Source: an uncultured Opitutaceae bacterium (lineage in GTDB: Bacteria; Verrucomicrobiota; Verrucomicrobiia; Opitutales; Opitutaceae). From it: a DNA stretch of 9,545 bases. Numbering within the stretch: the first letter of the stretch is position 1; the number at the start of each line of letters is the position of its first letter. The notes under the pieces were generated by a model. The model was not told the origin of the DNA, searched no databases, and saw nothing but the letters and a program-made list of their open reading frames with translations. The position numbers and the translations under genes are program-made. The stretch covers positions 1-9,545 of the forward strand of contig CAKZMS010000436.1 in NCBI GenBank assembly GCA_937128785.1, given 5' to 3'. Positions 1 through 7,306 of the stretch are shown here, piece by piece.

Positions 1-730
1 GGTTATAGAGGAATTCATGCAAGGTGAGGAAGCGTCGTTCTTCGTGCTTTGCGACGGCACCGATGTGCTGCCTATCGGCACCGCGCAGGACCACAAACGT
101 GTGGGCGAAGGGGACACCGGCCCCAACACGGGCGGCATGGGCACGTACTCTCCGGCCGAGGTGGTCACCCCCGAACTGCTTCAACAAATCGAAGAGAAAA
201 TCGTGCGCCCTTCCGTCGAGGGGATTGCCGACGAGGGTATCGATTTTCGCGGGACCCTGTTCATTGGGATCATGCTCACGGCAGGCGGGCCTTCGGTGCT
301 GGAATACAATACCCGTTTTGGCGATCCCGAGACCCAGGTGGTACTCCCTCGCTTGGGCTGCGACGTGCTTGAATTACTCTGGCGAGCCTCGCATGGCCGG
401 CTCGGCGAGTTTGATTTGCAGGTAACCGATGAATCCGCGATGTGCGTTGTGATTGCCTCCCGCGGCTACCCGAACTCATACCCCAAGGGCGACATCATCA
501 CCCTGCCCGCCGATCTGGCAGACAACGTGTCCATTGTCCACGCCGGGACCAGTCGGGATGGCCAGGGCAATTTGGTCACCGCCGGTGGTCGGGTGTTGGG
601 CGTGACTGCCACCGGCCCGAATCTACGCCAAGCAGCAGACGCCGCCTACGCCGCCTGCGAGCAAATCCAGTGCGAATCCAAGGTGTTTCGCCGTGACATC
701 GGGGCCCGCCAGCTGGGACCAGATGGGTGA
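1..730 (+). CDS. purD: Phosphoribosylamine--glycine ligase (GAR synthetase), 3' part
   Basis: This is the C-terminal part of PurD, cut by the left edge; the reading frame is already open at base 2, so the ATG at 17 is internal. PurD joins 5-phosphoribosylamine to glycine using ATP, the second step of de novo purine synthesis in the cytoplasm. The visible part starts in the ATP-grasp domain with VIEEFMQGEEASFF, followed by GPNTGGMGTYSP. The metal-binding stretch EYNTRFGDPETQ begins at base 302 and contains the Glu and Asn expected to bind Mg2+. The C-terminal GARS domain follows (VVIASRGYPNSYPKG, then TAGGRVLGVTATG). About 242 residues are visible; the family is usually near 425, so about 180 are missing. 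The next gene starts 52 bases downstream on the same strand. Identity is very secure because the motifs are family-specific. Confidence 0.97.
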   Translation, partial: VIEEFMQGEEASFFVLCDGTDVLPIGTAQDHKRVGEGDTGPNTGGMGTYSPAEVVTPELLQQIEEKIVRPSVEGIADEGIDFRGTLFIGIMLTAGGPSVLEYNTRFGDPETQVVLPRLGCDVLELLWRASHGRLGEFDLQVTDESAMCVVIASRGYPNSYPKGDIITLPADLADNVSIVHAGTSRDGQGNLVTAGGRVLGVTATGPNLRQAADAAYAACEQIQCESKVFRRDIGARQLGPDG

Positions 731-745
731 TCACTCGGATCACCC
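725..745 (+). terminator. Hairpin overlapping the purD stop codon (possible terminator or attenuator)
   Basis: GGGTGATC at 725-732 and GATCACCC at 738-745 are perfect inverted complements, giving an 8-bp stem with a 5-base loop (ACTCG). The left arm contains the purD stop codon TGA at 728-730. Downstream comes GGTTGCTATTTCC, which has scattered T but no uninterrupted T tract, so it is a weak match to a classical intrinsic terminator. It could instead lower read-through into the phosphatase gene or protect the purD mRNA 3' end. The structure is directly visible; its role is inferred. Confidence 0.5.
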
Positions 746-782
746 GGTTGCTATTTCCTCAATCTCCTTCTAACGCTTTCCC

Positions 783-1262
783 ATGGATCAACCCGATTTG
801 ATCGTCGTCGTCTGCACCGGCAACATATGCCGCTCGCCCATGGGGGAGGCTCTCCTCGCTCACGCCCTTGCCGCCGAAGACGGACGACTCAGCCAAATCA
901 AAGTCGTTTCAGCCGGAGTGGCCGCTCGAGGCGGAGACCCGGCCTCGGCGAATTCGGTCACCGCCATGAAAAAGGTCGGCCTCGATATCTCCGGACACCG
1001 GAGCCAACCTCTCACTCCCGAACTGCTGGAACAGGCCACCGCCATTTTCGTGATGACGGAAACCCACCGCGCGGTCATGCAGGCGAGCTACGAACCCACG
1101 CCCCGTAACATCTTCCTGCTCCGCGAGTTCATGCCCCGGGAGGCGGACAAGGAAATTGCCGACCCCTACGGCGGCCCCCTTCCGCTCTACGAGGCCTGTC
1201 GGGACGAAATCGTGGAGGCGATACCCTCGGTGGTAGCGTTTCTGCGCAAAGAAATCGGGTGA
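783..1262 (+). CDS. Low-molecular-weight protein phosphatase (tyrosine or arginine type)
   Basis: A 159-residue cytoplasmic phosphatase of the LMW-PTP fold, which removes phosphate from protein tyrosine or, in the YwlE branch, arginine. The P-loop CTGNICRS lies at residues 11-18, with nucleophile Cys11 and phosphate-binding Arg17 (the CX5R motif). The general-acid loop DPYGG has Asp127. Length matches the family (about 150-160). The start at 783 puts the P-loop at the usual distance from the N terminus; the start follows CTTTCCC with no Shine-Dalgarno sequence. glyA lies 58 bases downstream, and a YwlE-type phosphatase near glyA is also found in Bacillus (there with rpiB and another gene between them). 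The DPYGG loop resembles YwlE (DPFGG). However, residue 15 is Ile where YwlE has the Thr linked to phosphoarginine specificity, so tyrosine may be the preferred substrate. Family is secure, substrate open. Confidence 0.93.
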   Translation: MDQPDLIVVVCTGNICRSPMGEALLAHALAAEDGRLSQIKVVSAGVAARGGDPASANSVTAMKKVGLDISGHRSQPLTPELLEQATAIFVMTETHRAVMQASYEPTPRNIFLLREFMPREADKEIADPYGGPLPLYEACRDEIVEAIPSVVAFLRKEIG

Positions 1263-1320
1263 CGCCGCATTTTCGGTTTGGGATTTTGGCGAATCGTTTC
1301 TGGGATCATCCATTCCGCCC

Positions 1321-2580
1321 ATGTTGAACGATACACCGCTCGCCACCCTCGACCCTGAAATTGCTGCCGCCATCGCGGCCGAAGGCACCCGCCAAGCCGA
1401 TCACATTGAGCTGATTGCTTCGGAGAACTTCACCTATCCGGCGGTGATGGAAGCCCAAGGCAGCGTTCTGACCAACAAGTATGCCGAGGGTTACCCCGCT
1501 AAACGGTGGTATGGCGGCTGCGAGGAGGTCGACAAAGTCGAAGTGATCGCCATCGAACGGGCCAAGAAACTCTTCGGCGCCGATCACGCGAACGTGCAAC
1601 CCCACTCCGGATCCCAAGCCAACTTCGCGGTCTACACCTCCGTGCTCCAGCCCGGCGACAAAGTCCTGGGTATGAACCTCGCGCACGGCGGACACCTCAC
1701 CCACGGCAATCCGGCCAACTTTTCCGGCAAGCTCTACAACTTCGTCCAATACGGCGTGAACGAAGAAACCGGCTACATCGATTACGATGAACTCGCTGCC
1801 ATCGCCGAGCGGGAGCAGCCCAAGATGATTACCGTCGGGGCCTCCGCCTACTCGCGGATTATCGACTTCGCCCGCATGGGGGAGATCGCCCGCTCCGTCG
1901 GCGCCTACCTCTTCGCCGACATCGCGCACATCGCGGGCTTGGTCGCCGCCGGCGTGCACCCGTCCCCCGTGCCCCACGCGGACTTTGTCACCACCACCAC
2001 GCATAAGACGCTGCGTGGCCCCCGCGGCGGATTGATCCTCTGCAAAGCCGAGCACGCCAAGGCCATCAACTCCGCCATGTTCCCTGGCGGACAGGGCGGC
2101 CCCCTGATGCATGTGATCGCCGCCAAGGCCGTGTGTTTCGCCGAGTGCCTCAAACCGGAGTTCAAGGACTACGCGACCAAGGTTGTTGCCAACTCTCAGG
2201 CTCTCGCCGAGGCGTTCATCAAACGCGACTACAAGGTCGTGTCCGGCGGCAGCGAAAACCATCTCTTCCTGATCGATCTGCGTAACAACCTCCCGGACCT
2301 GACCGCCAAGAAGGCTCAGGAAACCCTCGATCGCGCGCACATCACCTGTAACAAGAACACCGTTCCGTTCGAGAGCCGTTCGCCCTTCCAAGCGTCCGGC
2401 ATCCGGCTCGGCACCCCGGCCATCACCAGCCGTGGATTCACCACCGATCAGATGGACGAAATCGCCGACTGCATCGATGCCGTCCTCAAGGCCATCGATA
2501 CCGACACCATTGATTCCGTTTTGTCGGATGTCCGCTCCCGGGTGGCCAAACTGACGGCCGGCCATCCGCTGCCCTACTGA
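1321..2580 (+). CDS. glyA: Serine hydroxymethyltransferase
   Basis: A 419-residue PLP enzyme that interconverts serine plus tetrahydrofolate with glycine plus 5,10-methylene-tetrahydrofolate, the main source of one-carbon units. Diagnostic stretches appear in order: [13 protein letters not shown] (residues 30-42), [14 protein letters not shown] (53-66), [11 protein letters not shown] (91-101), [15 protein letters not shown] (200-214), the PLP-binding [14 protein letters not shown] with Schiff-base Lys229, and MFPGGQGGP (253-261). Asp200 and His203 are the usual cofactor-contacting residues. Length is normal (about 410-430) and no catalytic residue is missing. The ATG at 1321 follows CCGCCC with no Shine-Dalgarno sequence. 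With purD upstream on the same strand it links glycine and one-carbon supply to purine synthesis. No riboswitch or other leader element is recognisable in the 58 bases before it. Confidence 0.98.
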   Translation: MLNDTPLATLDPEIAAAIAAEGTRQADHIELIASENFTYPAVMEAQGSVLTNKYAEGYPAKRWYGGCEEVDKVEVIAIERAKKLFGADHANVQPHSGSQANFAVYTSVLQPGDKVLGMNLAHGGHLTHGNPANFSGKLYNFVQYGVNEETGYIDYDELAAIAEREQPKMITVGASAYSRIIDFARMGEIARSVGAYLFADIAHIAGLVAAGVHPSPVPHADFVTTTTHKTLRGPRGGLILCKAEHAKAINSAMFPGGQGGPLMHVIAAKAVCFAECLKPEFKDYATKVVANSQALAEAFIKRDYKVVSGGSENHLFLIDLRNNLPDLTAKKAQETLDRAHITCNKNTVPFESRSPFQASGIRLGTPAITSRGFTTDQMDEIADCIDAVLKAIDTDTIDSVLSDVRSRVAKLTAGHPLPY

Positions 2581-2632
2581 CTCACCGCTCGATGGGCCTG
2601 ATGCCCTTCCGGCTATCAAACTCCGCACCACC

Positions 2633-3256
2633 ATGAGTGCCCCTCCCGATCCTTTCAACCGTCGGCCATGGCCGATGAAGTGGATCATTGTGGCGATCCT
2701 CGCCTGCATCATTCCCTACACCTGGCTGACCATTGCCTTCCGCAAGGAAGGTCCCGCCCATCAGCCCTACCAAGACAACAAGGACCGGGCGCAGGTGCTC
2801 CGTCTGCTCGAAAGCGGGTTTAACCGCTTCGAACTCAGCATGACCTTGCTGGAAAGTCCCCTGTATCCTTCTCCCGGCTTAGCCGAGACCGAGAAACTCC
2901 CCGGCGGGCTTCCTCCCCTGCTGCGCGACCTGTTGATCGATGCACCGGCGATTCCCCCGCGTGTCCCCATGGTGGCAGCCCCGGCGACCGGCTCGGCCGG
3001 CGCTGCCTATGTCTTCCATTTCGCGTGTGCCCAAGCCGCCGAGCACGAGCAACCCGCATCAGCGGAGCTGTATCGGCGAGGATCGGAACTGGTGGTAGTC
3101 ATCAACCATGACGCCGATGGCGAAAGCCTGCAAAACCGCGACATCAACGCCGTTGCCGAGGTGAACCTGCCCGCCGACACCCTCGAGCCTGGCAGTTACC
3201 AGATCACCCTGTTGGGGGAACGGGAATCGCGCCGCTGGCAGCTCACCCTCCAGTGA
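2633..3256 (+). CDS. Single-pass membrane protein of unknown function
   Basis: I do not recognise this 207-residue protein. A short N terminus rich in Pro and Arg precedes one hydrophobic segment (about residues 17-35, WIIVAILACIIPYTWLTIAF), most likely a membrane anchor. There is no cleavage site or lipobox that I can support. Residues 40-75 look helical and charged (QDNKDRAQVLRLLESGFNRF). A Pro- and Ala-rich stretch follows (about 78-125). The C-terminal 80 residues alternate hydrophobic residues as in beta strands (ELVVVINHD; AEVNLPADTLEPGSYQITLL; RRWQLTLQ) and may form a small beta-sandwich outside the cytoplasm. It sits 52 bases after glyA and 76 bases before the argA ATG, on the same strand. 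The start ATG is preceded by ACCACC and no Shine-Dalgarno sequence. Codon use resembles its neighbours. It is very probably a real gene; function unknown. Confidence 0.8.
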   Translation: MSAPPDPFNRRPWPMKWIIVAILACIIPYTWLTIAFRKEGPAHQPYQDNKDRAQVLRLLESGFNRFELSMTLLESPLYPSPGLAETEKLPGGLPPLLRDLLIDAPAIPPRVPMVAAPATGSAGAAYVFHFACAQAAEHEQPASAELYRRGSELVVVINHDADGESLQNRDINAVAEVNLPADTLEPGSYQITLLGERESRRWQLTLQ

Positions 3257-3266
3257 CCGTTAGGAA

Positions 3267-3276
3267 TTCGCGCGAA
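3267..3276. promoter_or_regulatory. Perfect 10-bp palindrome upstream of argA, next to a -35-like hexamer
   Basis: TTCGCGCGAA at 3267-3276 reads the same on both strands. Eight bases further on is TTGACG (3285-3290), which matches five of six bases of a sigma70 -35 box. About 17 bases beyond that the sequence GAAAAC is only a poor -10 box. The pair could mark a regulated promoter for argA and the following operon. The palindrome does not resemble an ArgR box. CG-only palindromes arise easily by chance in GC-rich DNA, so confidence is low. Confidence 0.2.
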
Positions 3277-3332
3277 CGCGGCGATTGACGATTCGGGTTC
3301 GCTACCTGAAAACGCCTCACCTGCCTACCACC

Positions 3333-4664
3333 ATGAATACGAGTGCCGACAGCGACTCGACGGCTTCACCCGCCGCCTCAGCGCCTCAATTAAAACCCAC
3401 GGACCTGCGGGGGATCCTCAAGTATATCCCCCGGTTCCGTAACCAGATCTTTGTGATCGCGGTGGATGGCGCGGTCATCGCGGACGACAACTTCGCGAAC
3501 CTCCTCGTCGACATCGCCGTGCTGCGCAGCCTGATGATCAAAGTGGTGTTGGTGCACGGGATTTCCACCCAGTTGGAGGAACTCTCCCAAAGCCGTCAGA
3601 CCCCCATCTCCAACGCCGATGGCACCGGCACCACCGACCGGGCCACCCTCGACCTCGCGGTCCGGGCATCATCCCGGGTTTCCCATCTGATCCTGGAAGG
3701 GCTGACTCAGACCGATCTCAAATGCGCGATCACCAACGCGGTGCGTTCACTTCCGGTGGGGGTAATCAAGGGACAGGATCGTGAGTTCACCGGGAAAGTG
3801 GATCGGGTTGATCGGGAGACCCTGCATCACCTGTTCGCCGCGGATATTGTGCCCATCATCCAGCCCATTGGCTTTGGGCCCGACGGCGGCACCTTGCGGA
3901 TCAACTCCGACCTGTTGGCGGTCGAAGTCGCGAGATCTCTTGATGCCACCAAAGTCATCTACCTCAGCCGTCAGCCCGGGTTGTTGATTGACGGCGCCCT
4001 CCAGCGCGACATCGCGGTCGAGCGCCTGGCTGAAATCGTAAAGCAACGCCCCGATGCCATCGCGCCAGAGGTTTTCTCCAAAACGGTGCATGCACTGCAA
4101 GCGGTTCAGGGCGGAGTCCCGCGGGTCCATTTGGTGGATGGCGGTATCTACGACGGTCTACTCAACGAGATCTTCTCCAGCGAAGGCGTCGGCTCACTCA
4201 TCTACGGCAACGACTACCAGCAGATCCGTCGCGCTGTCCGGTCCGATGCCCGGTTCATTCATAGTCTGATCCGCAGCGCGGTGGAGCGCGAGGAACTGAT
4301 CCATCGTGACCTCGAAAGCATCGAACATAGCATCGATGATTTTTATGTGTTCGAGATCGATGAAAACATCGTGGCCTGCCTGACGCTCCAGCTCCACGGA
4401 GTCCACGCCGAGATCGGATCGCTTTGCGTCATGCCGTTTCACCACAAGCGCGGCATCGGCCGCAAGATGGTGGAGTTCGCCTGCCTGCGGGCCAAGGAAT
4501 CCGGCGCCAATGAAGTGTTCGCCCTTTCGACCCAGAGCACCTCTTTCTTCACTTCCTCCTGTGGATTTTCCCAAGCCGACGAATCCGTGCTACCCGACGA
4601 ACGCCGCACCTTCGCGGCTTCGAACGGCCGCAATGCCAAGGTGGTGAACAAGGTCCTGGCTTAA
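3333..4664 (+). CDS. argA: Amino-acid N-acetyltransferase (N-acetylglutamate synthase)
   Basis: A 443-residue ArgA that transfers acetyl from acetyl-CoA to glutamate, the first step of arginine synthesis. Residues about 22-290 form an amino-acid-kinase-like domain (FVIAVDGAV; KVVLVHG; INSDLLAVEVARSLDATKV; GGIYDGLLNEIFSSEGVGS), the part that binds arginine as feedback inhibitor in this family. Residues about 300-443 form a GNAT acetyltransferase domain, with the acetyl-CoA loop HKRGIG and a C-terminal ALSTQSTSFFTSSCGF like E. coli ArgA. A TTG start at 3285 would add 16 residues, but the ATG at 3333 is preferred: it gives 443 residues, the length of E. coli ArgA, and it follows ACCACC like the upstream gene. 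The pairing of the two domains distinguishes it from ArgB, which lacks the GNAT part. dtd starts 12 bases after the stop, suggesting cotranscription. Confidence 0.93.
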   Translation: MNTSADSDSTASPAASAPQLKPTDLRGILKYIPRFRNQIFVIAVDGAVIADDNFANLLVDIAVLRSLMIKVVLVHGISTQLEELSQSRQTPISNADGTGTTDRATLDLAVRASSRVSHLILEGLTQTDLKCAITNAVRSLPVGVIKGQDREFTGKVDRVDRETLHHLFAADIVPIIQPIGFGPDGGTLRINSDLLAVEVARSLDATKVIYLSRQPGLLIDGALQRDIAVERLAEIVKQRPDAIAPEVFSKTVHALQAVQGGVPRVHLVDGGIYDGLLNEIFSSEGVGSLIYGNDYQQIRRAVRSDARFIHSLIRSAVEREELIHRDLESIEHSIDDFYVFEIDENIVACLTLQLHGVHAEIGSLCVMPFHHKRGIGRKMVEFACLRAKESGANEVFALSTQSTSFFTSSCGFSQADESVLPDERRTFAASNGRNAKVVNKVLA

Positions 4665-4676
4665 TTCACCGAGAAG

Positions 4677-5138
4677 ATGCGCGCGGTCATCCAACGGGTC
4701 AGCGAAGCCAGCGTGTCCGTCGAGGGTGCAAACCAGGGCAGAATCCAAACGGGCTTAGTGGTGCTGTTGGGCATCGCCAAAAATGACGACGCCAACGCCG
4801 TGCGGTGGCTGGTCCAAAAAATCACCCAACTCCGGATTTTTCCCGATTCCACCGGCAACATGAACCGTTCGCTGATTGATGTCGGCGGACAGATTCTGGT
4901 CGTCAGCCAGTTCACCCTGCACGCCCGCACCCGCAAGGGCACCCGCCCTTCCTTTAATGACGCCGCCCCGCCCGCCATGGCCGAACCGCTTTACGAAATG
5001 TTTGTGCGAGAACTGCGGGATCGGCTGGGTCCCGATGCTGTGGCGACCGGGAGCTTTGGTGCCATGATGGCGGTATCACTCGTCAACGACGGTCCCGTCA
5101 CCATCATCATGGATTCGCCGGAGGCACCGACCGCTTGA
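4677..5138 (+). CDS. dtd: D-aminoacyl-tRNA deacylase
   Basis: A 153-residue cytoplasmic homodimeric proofreading enzyme that hydrolyses D-amino acids (and glycine wrongly attached to tRNA-Ala) from tRNA. It starts with the typical [17 protein letters not shown]. The active-site SQFT motif is at residues 77-80 within [21 protein letters not shown]. The cross-subunit Gly-cisPro motif is in NDGPVT (Gly139, Pro140). Both signatures of the canonical DTD family are intact and the length is normal (about 145-155). GAGA sits a few bases before the ATG, at best a weak ribosome binding site. It lies 12 bases after argA, and its stop codon overlaps the start of the transporter gene by four bases, so it is inside a tight operon. 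The link to arginine synthesis is probably only shared transcription. Confidence 0.97.
   Translation: MRAVIQRVSEASVSVEGANQGRIQTGLVVLLGIAKNDDANAVRWLVQKITQLRIFPDSTGNMNRSLIDVGGQILVVSQFTLHARTRKGTRPSFNDAAPPAMAEPLYEMFVRELRDRLGPDAVATGSFGAMMAVSLVNDGPVTIIMDSPEAPTA
5120..5124 (+). promoter_or_regulatory. Shine-Dalgarno-like GGAGG that supports the TTG start of the MFS gene
   Basis: GGAGG at 5120-5124 lies inside the end of dtd, 10 bases before TTG at 5135. That TTG overlaps the dtd stop as TTGA, a layout typical of translational coupling. The rival ATG at 5153 has no comparable site. Other genes in the window mostly lack such a motif, so a chance match within dtd coding sequence is possible. Confidence 0.45.
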
Positions 5139-6364
5139 GTTATCGGGCGTTCATGCGGGAGCAACCTGTCGAAGCCGGGTTCGGTTTCGGGGCCACGTTT
5201 TTCACCAGTAGTGGACAGACGTTTTTCATATCGTTATTCGTGCCCTCCCTGGTCATTGCCCTGCCCCTGACGGAAGGCCAGTTTGGCACCGTCTACGGAA
5301 TGGGAACCCTGATCGGAGCCGCCATTCTGCCATTTATTGCCGCGCGTTATGACACCACGCCGTTGGCGAGCTATACCCGTTGGGTCCTGTGGGGAATGGG
5401 AGGGGCTGCGCTGCTCATGGCCTGCACCTTCCATCCGCTGATGCTGATGCTCGCCGTCACCGGACTGCGCCTCACCGGCCCGGGACTGATCACCCACATC
5501 GCGCATACGACCATGGCCAAGGGCTTCGAGAAGCGACGGGGCGTTGCTCTGGGCATCAGCGCCTTGGGCTACGCCGGTGGAGAGGCCCTGCTTCCTCCGC
5601 TAGTCGCCGCCTTGCTGCTTTGGTTTAGTTGGCAATCGATCTGGGCGGCGATCGCCGTGCTCTACCTGTTCTTTCTGCCTTGGGCGGCCACCGCGCTCAT
5701 CCGCCGCGCGCGATTCGAGACTTTTGTGGCTCGCGATTTCAATTCCGCCTCAACCCCACCGGCCCGAGGCCATTTGCGACGGTCCTTCCGCACCATGTCG
5801 GCGGAGCGCCGGTTCTGGTGGTTGCTGCCTACGCAGATGCTGATCCCGATGCTAATGACGGCGGTTTTTCTCTACCAGGCTCCCATCGCTCTCAGCAAAG
5901 GATGGAGTTTGTCCTACATGGCTTCGCTCTTTACGGCCTTCGCCATCTGTCGCGCCGGGACAACCCTCGTGGCGGGCCGACGGATTGACCGCGTGGGGGC
6001 TCTTTCCATGGCACCTTGGGTGCCCCTGCCGGCGGCGGCCGCCCTCGGATTGCTTGCCTGGATCGACACCCCACTCATCGGATTGGTGGCGTTCTGCTTG
6101 ATCGGCCTGACCTTCGGCGCGGCCAGCAGCGTGTTCACCGCGATGTGGGCAGAGATCTACGGCAACGAACAACTCGGCGCCATCAAAGGCATGACTGGAT
6201 CCTTGGCGGTATTTTCTTCGGCCGCAGGTCCCGTGATCGCAGGGCTTCTCCTCGAGGCCGGAGTCGGTTTTCCCGCAATGCTGACGGGATTTGCGATTGC
6301 TCTGGGATTGGCGAGTGTTTCGGCCGTGATCGGTCGCCGGCAGTCTTCTGACGCTCGCGGCTGA
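5135..6364 (+). CDS. Major facilitator superfamily transporter, substrate unknown
   Basis: A 409-residue inner-membrane protein with about 12 hydrophobic segments in two sets of six (roughly 14-40, 50-70, 83-98, 101-121, 135-162, 166-188, then 229-249, 260-281, 289-309, 313-333, 350-373, 379-399). A charged central loop at about 190-226 is rich in Arg. This layout and length are typical of MFS secondary carriers. The loop after segment 2 (AARYDTTPL) and the matching loop in the second half ([10 protein letters not shown]) are degenerate versions of MFS motif A. The stretch [16 protein letters not shown] before segment 5 is also MFS-like. I cannot name the substrate. The TTG at 5135 overlaps the dtd stop and has GGAGG 10 bases upstream; ATG at 5153 would give 403 residues. 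The deacetylase gene starts 12 bases after its stop, so the two may act on the same compound. Confidence 0.9.
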   Translation: MSYRAFMREQPVEAGFGFGATFFTSSGQTFFISLFVPSLVIALPLTEGQFGTVYGMGTLIGAAILPFIAARYDTTPLASYTRWVLWGMGGAALLMACTFHPLMLMLAVTGLRLTGPGLITHIAHTTMAKGFEKRRGVALGISALGYAGGEALLPPLVAALLLWFSWQSIWAAIAVLYLFFLPWAATALIRRARFETFVARDFNSASTPPARGHLRRSFRTMSAERRFWWLLPTQMLIPMLMTAVFLYQAPIALSKGWSLSYMASLFTAFAICRAGTTLVAGRRIDRVGALSMAPWVPLPAAAALGLLAWIDTPLIGLVAFCLIGLTFGAASSVFTAMWAEIYGNEQLGAIKGMTGSLAVFSSAAGPVIAGLLLEAGVGFPAMLTGFAIALGLASVSAVIGRRQSSDARG

Positions 6365-6376
6365 TCTGGCGATCAC

Positions 6377-7306
6377 ATGCGCTGTTTCACTCATCCGGAT
6401 TACGTTTTCCCCCTGCCCGCCGAACATCCGTTCCCCATGGATAAATTCTGGCGCTCAGCGGCCATGCTCGAGGGGAGTCCGGACATCACGTTGGAGCAGT
6501 CTCATCCCGCCACGGATGAAGATCTGCTCCGGGTTCACGCTCCCTCCTACTTGCGAAAGATCCGCGAGGGAAATCTGGAAAGAAACGAAGCCGTTAAACT
6601 AGGGCTGCCCGCCAGTGCCGCCCTGCTGATCCGATCCGCGCTGGAGGTCGGGGGCACACTCCAAGCAGTCACTGCCGCCCGCAGCGACGGACTCGCCGCA
6701 AATCTCGCGGGGGGCACCCATCACGCGTTTGCTGATCGTGGCCTCGGCTACTGCGTTTTAAACGATGTCGCCATTGCGATTCGCCGACTCCACGCCTCCG
6801 AGCCAACGCTCCGCATCTTCGTGCTGGATACCGATGCGCACCAAGGGAACGGGACCCACGGCATCTTTGCAGGAGACGATCGTGTCTTCACCTACTCGAT
6901 TCACGTGGGGAAAAACTATCCAGCAGCCAAGACTCCGGGTAGCCTTGATGTCCCGCTGCCTCGCTTCGTGAGTGGCACCGAATACCTGGAACAACTGGAA
7001 TCCACCTTGCCCGAGGCGTGGGCTGATTTCGGGGCTGATCTGTGCTTCTGGATTGCCGGCGCAGACCTGCATCATGCCGACCGTTTCGGGCAAATGCGCC
7101 TGGATGATGAACACTTCGCTGCCCGCGATGATTTCGTGCTGCAACAACTTGTCGCAAGCCGAACTCCGACCGCCGTTCTCTACGGTGGGGGGTATAATCG
7201 CGACCGGGTTCACACCGCCGCGATTCACGCCGCGACCGTGAAGCGGTGTGCGGCTTCCTGGGCAAGGCACTACCGGGACAAGCCCCTTAGGCCCCCGGCA
7301 CGCTGA
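6377..7306 (+). CDS. Histone deacetylase-like hydrolase, class IV type
   Basis: A 309-residue member of the arginase/deacetylase superfamily: zinc enzymes that cleave acetyl-lysine or other acetylated amines. The tandem catalytic His115-His116 lie in GGTHHAF. The zinc ligands Asp153 and His155 lie in LDTDAHQGNGTHGIF, with the third ligand Asp230 in AGADLHHADRFG. The catalytic Tyr273 lies in GGGYNRD. All active-site residues are present, so it should be active. HQGNGT, rather than the HHGNGT of many class I/II enzymes, and overall similarity to HDAC11-like bacterial proteins point to class IV. Substrates of bacterial members are mostly unknown; acetylated polyamines, proteins and small amides are candidates. 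It follows the MFS gene by 12 bases and its last 20 bases overlap the 3' end of the minus-strand dehydrogenase. No clear Shine-Dalgarno sequence is seen. AcuC is an alternative name but lies in a different branch. Confidence 0.93.
   Translation: MRCFTHPDYVFPLPAEHPFPMDKFWRSAAMLEGSPDITLEQSHPATDEDLLRVHAPSYLRKIREGNLERNEAVKLGLPASAALLIRSALEVGGTLQAVTAARSDGLAANLAGGTHHAFADRGLGYCVLNDVAIAIRRLHASEPTLRIFVLDTDAHQGNGTHGIFAGDDRVFTYSIHVGKNYPAAKTPGSLDVPLPRFVSGTEYLEQLESTLPEAWADFGADLCFWIAGADLHHADRFGQMRLDDEHFAARDDFVLQQLVASRTPTAVLYGGGYNRDRVHTAAIHAATVKRCAASWARHYRDKPLRPPAR

Noticed and set aside
909..1388. A 159-codon minus-strand open frame across the phosphatase and the glyA start
   Set aside because: The overlapping plus-strand phosphatase has an intact active site. 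The minus frame has low-complexity content and no family resemblance.
2594..2606. GGGC/GCCC mini-hairpin after glyA as a terminator
   Set aside because: A 4-bp stem with no T tract is expected by chance in GC-rich DNA, and the next gene follows closely on the same strand.
1306..2712. A 468-codon open frame on the minus strand opposite glyA
   Set aside because: It is an antisense shadow of glyA caused by GC-rich codon bias. Its translation is Gly/Val/Asp/Arg-rich with no recognisable domain, while the plus strand has every SHMT motif.
3285..3332. Extended argA N terminus from the TTG at 3285
   Set aside because: The added 16 residues have no family support. The ATG at 3333 gives the typical ArgA length and shares its context with the upstream gene's start.
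5852..6427. A 191-codon minus-strand open frame across the transporter 3' end
   Set aside because: It is antisense to the hydrophobic MFS segments; its translation is rich in Arg, Gly and His and looks non-coding.
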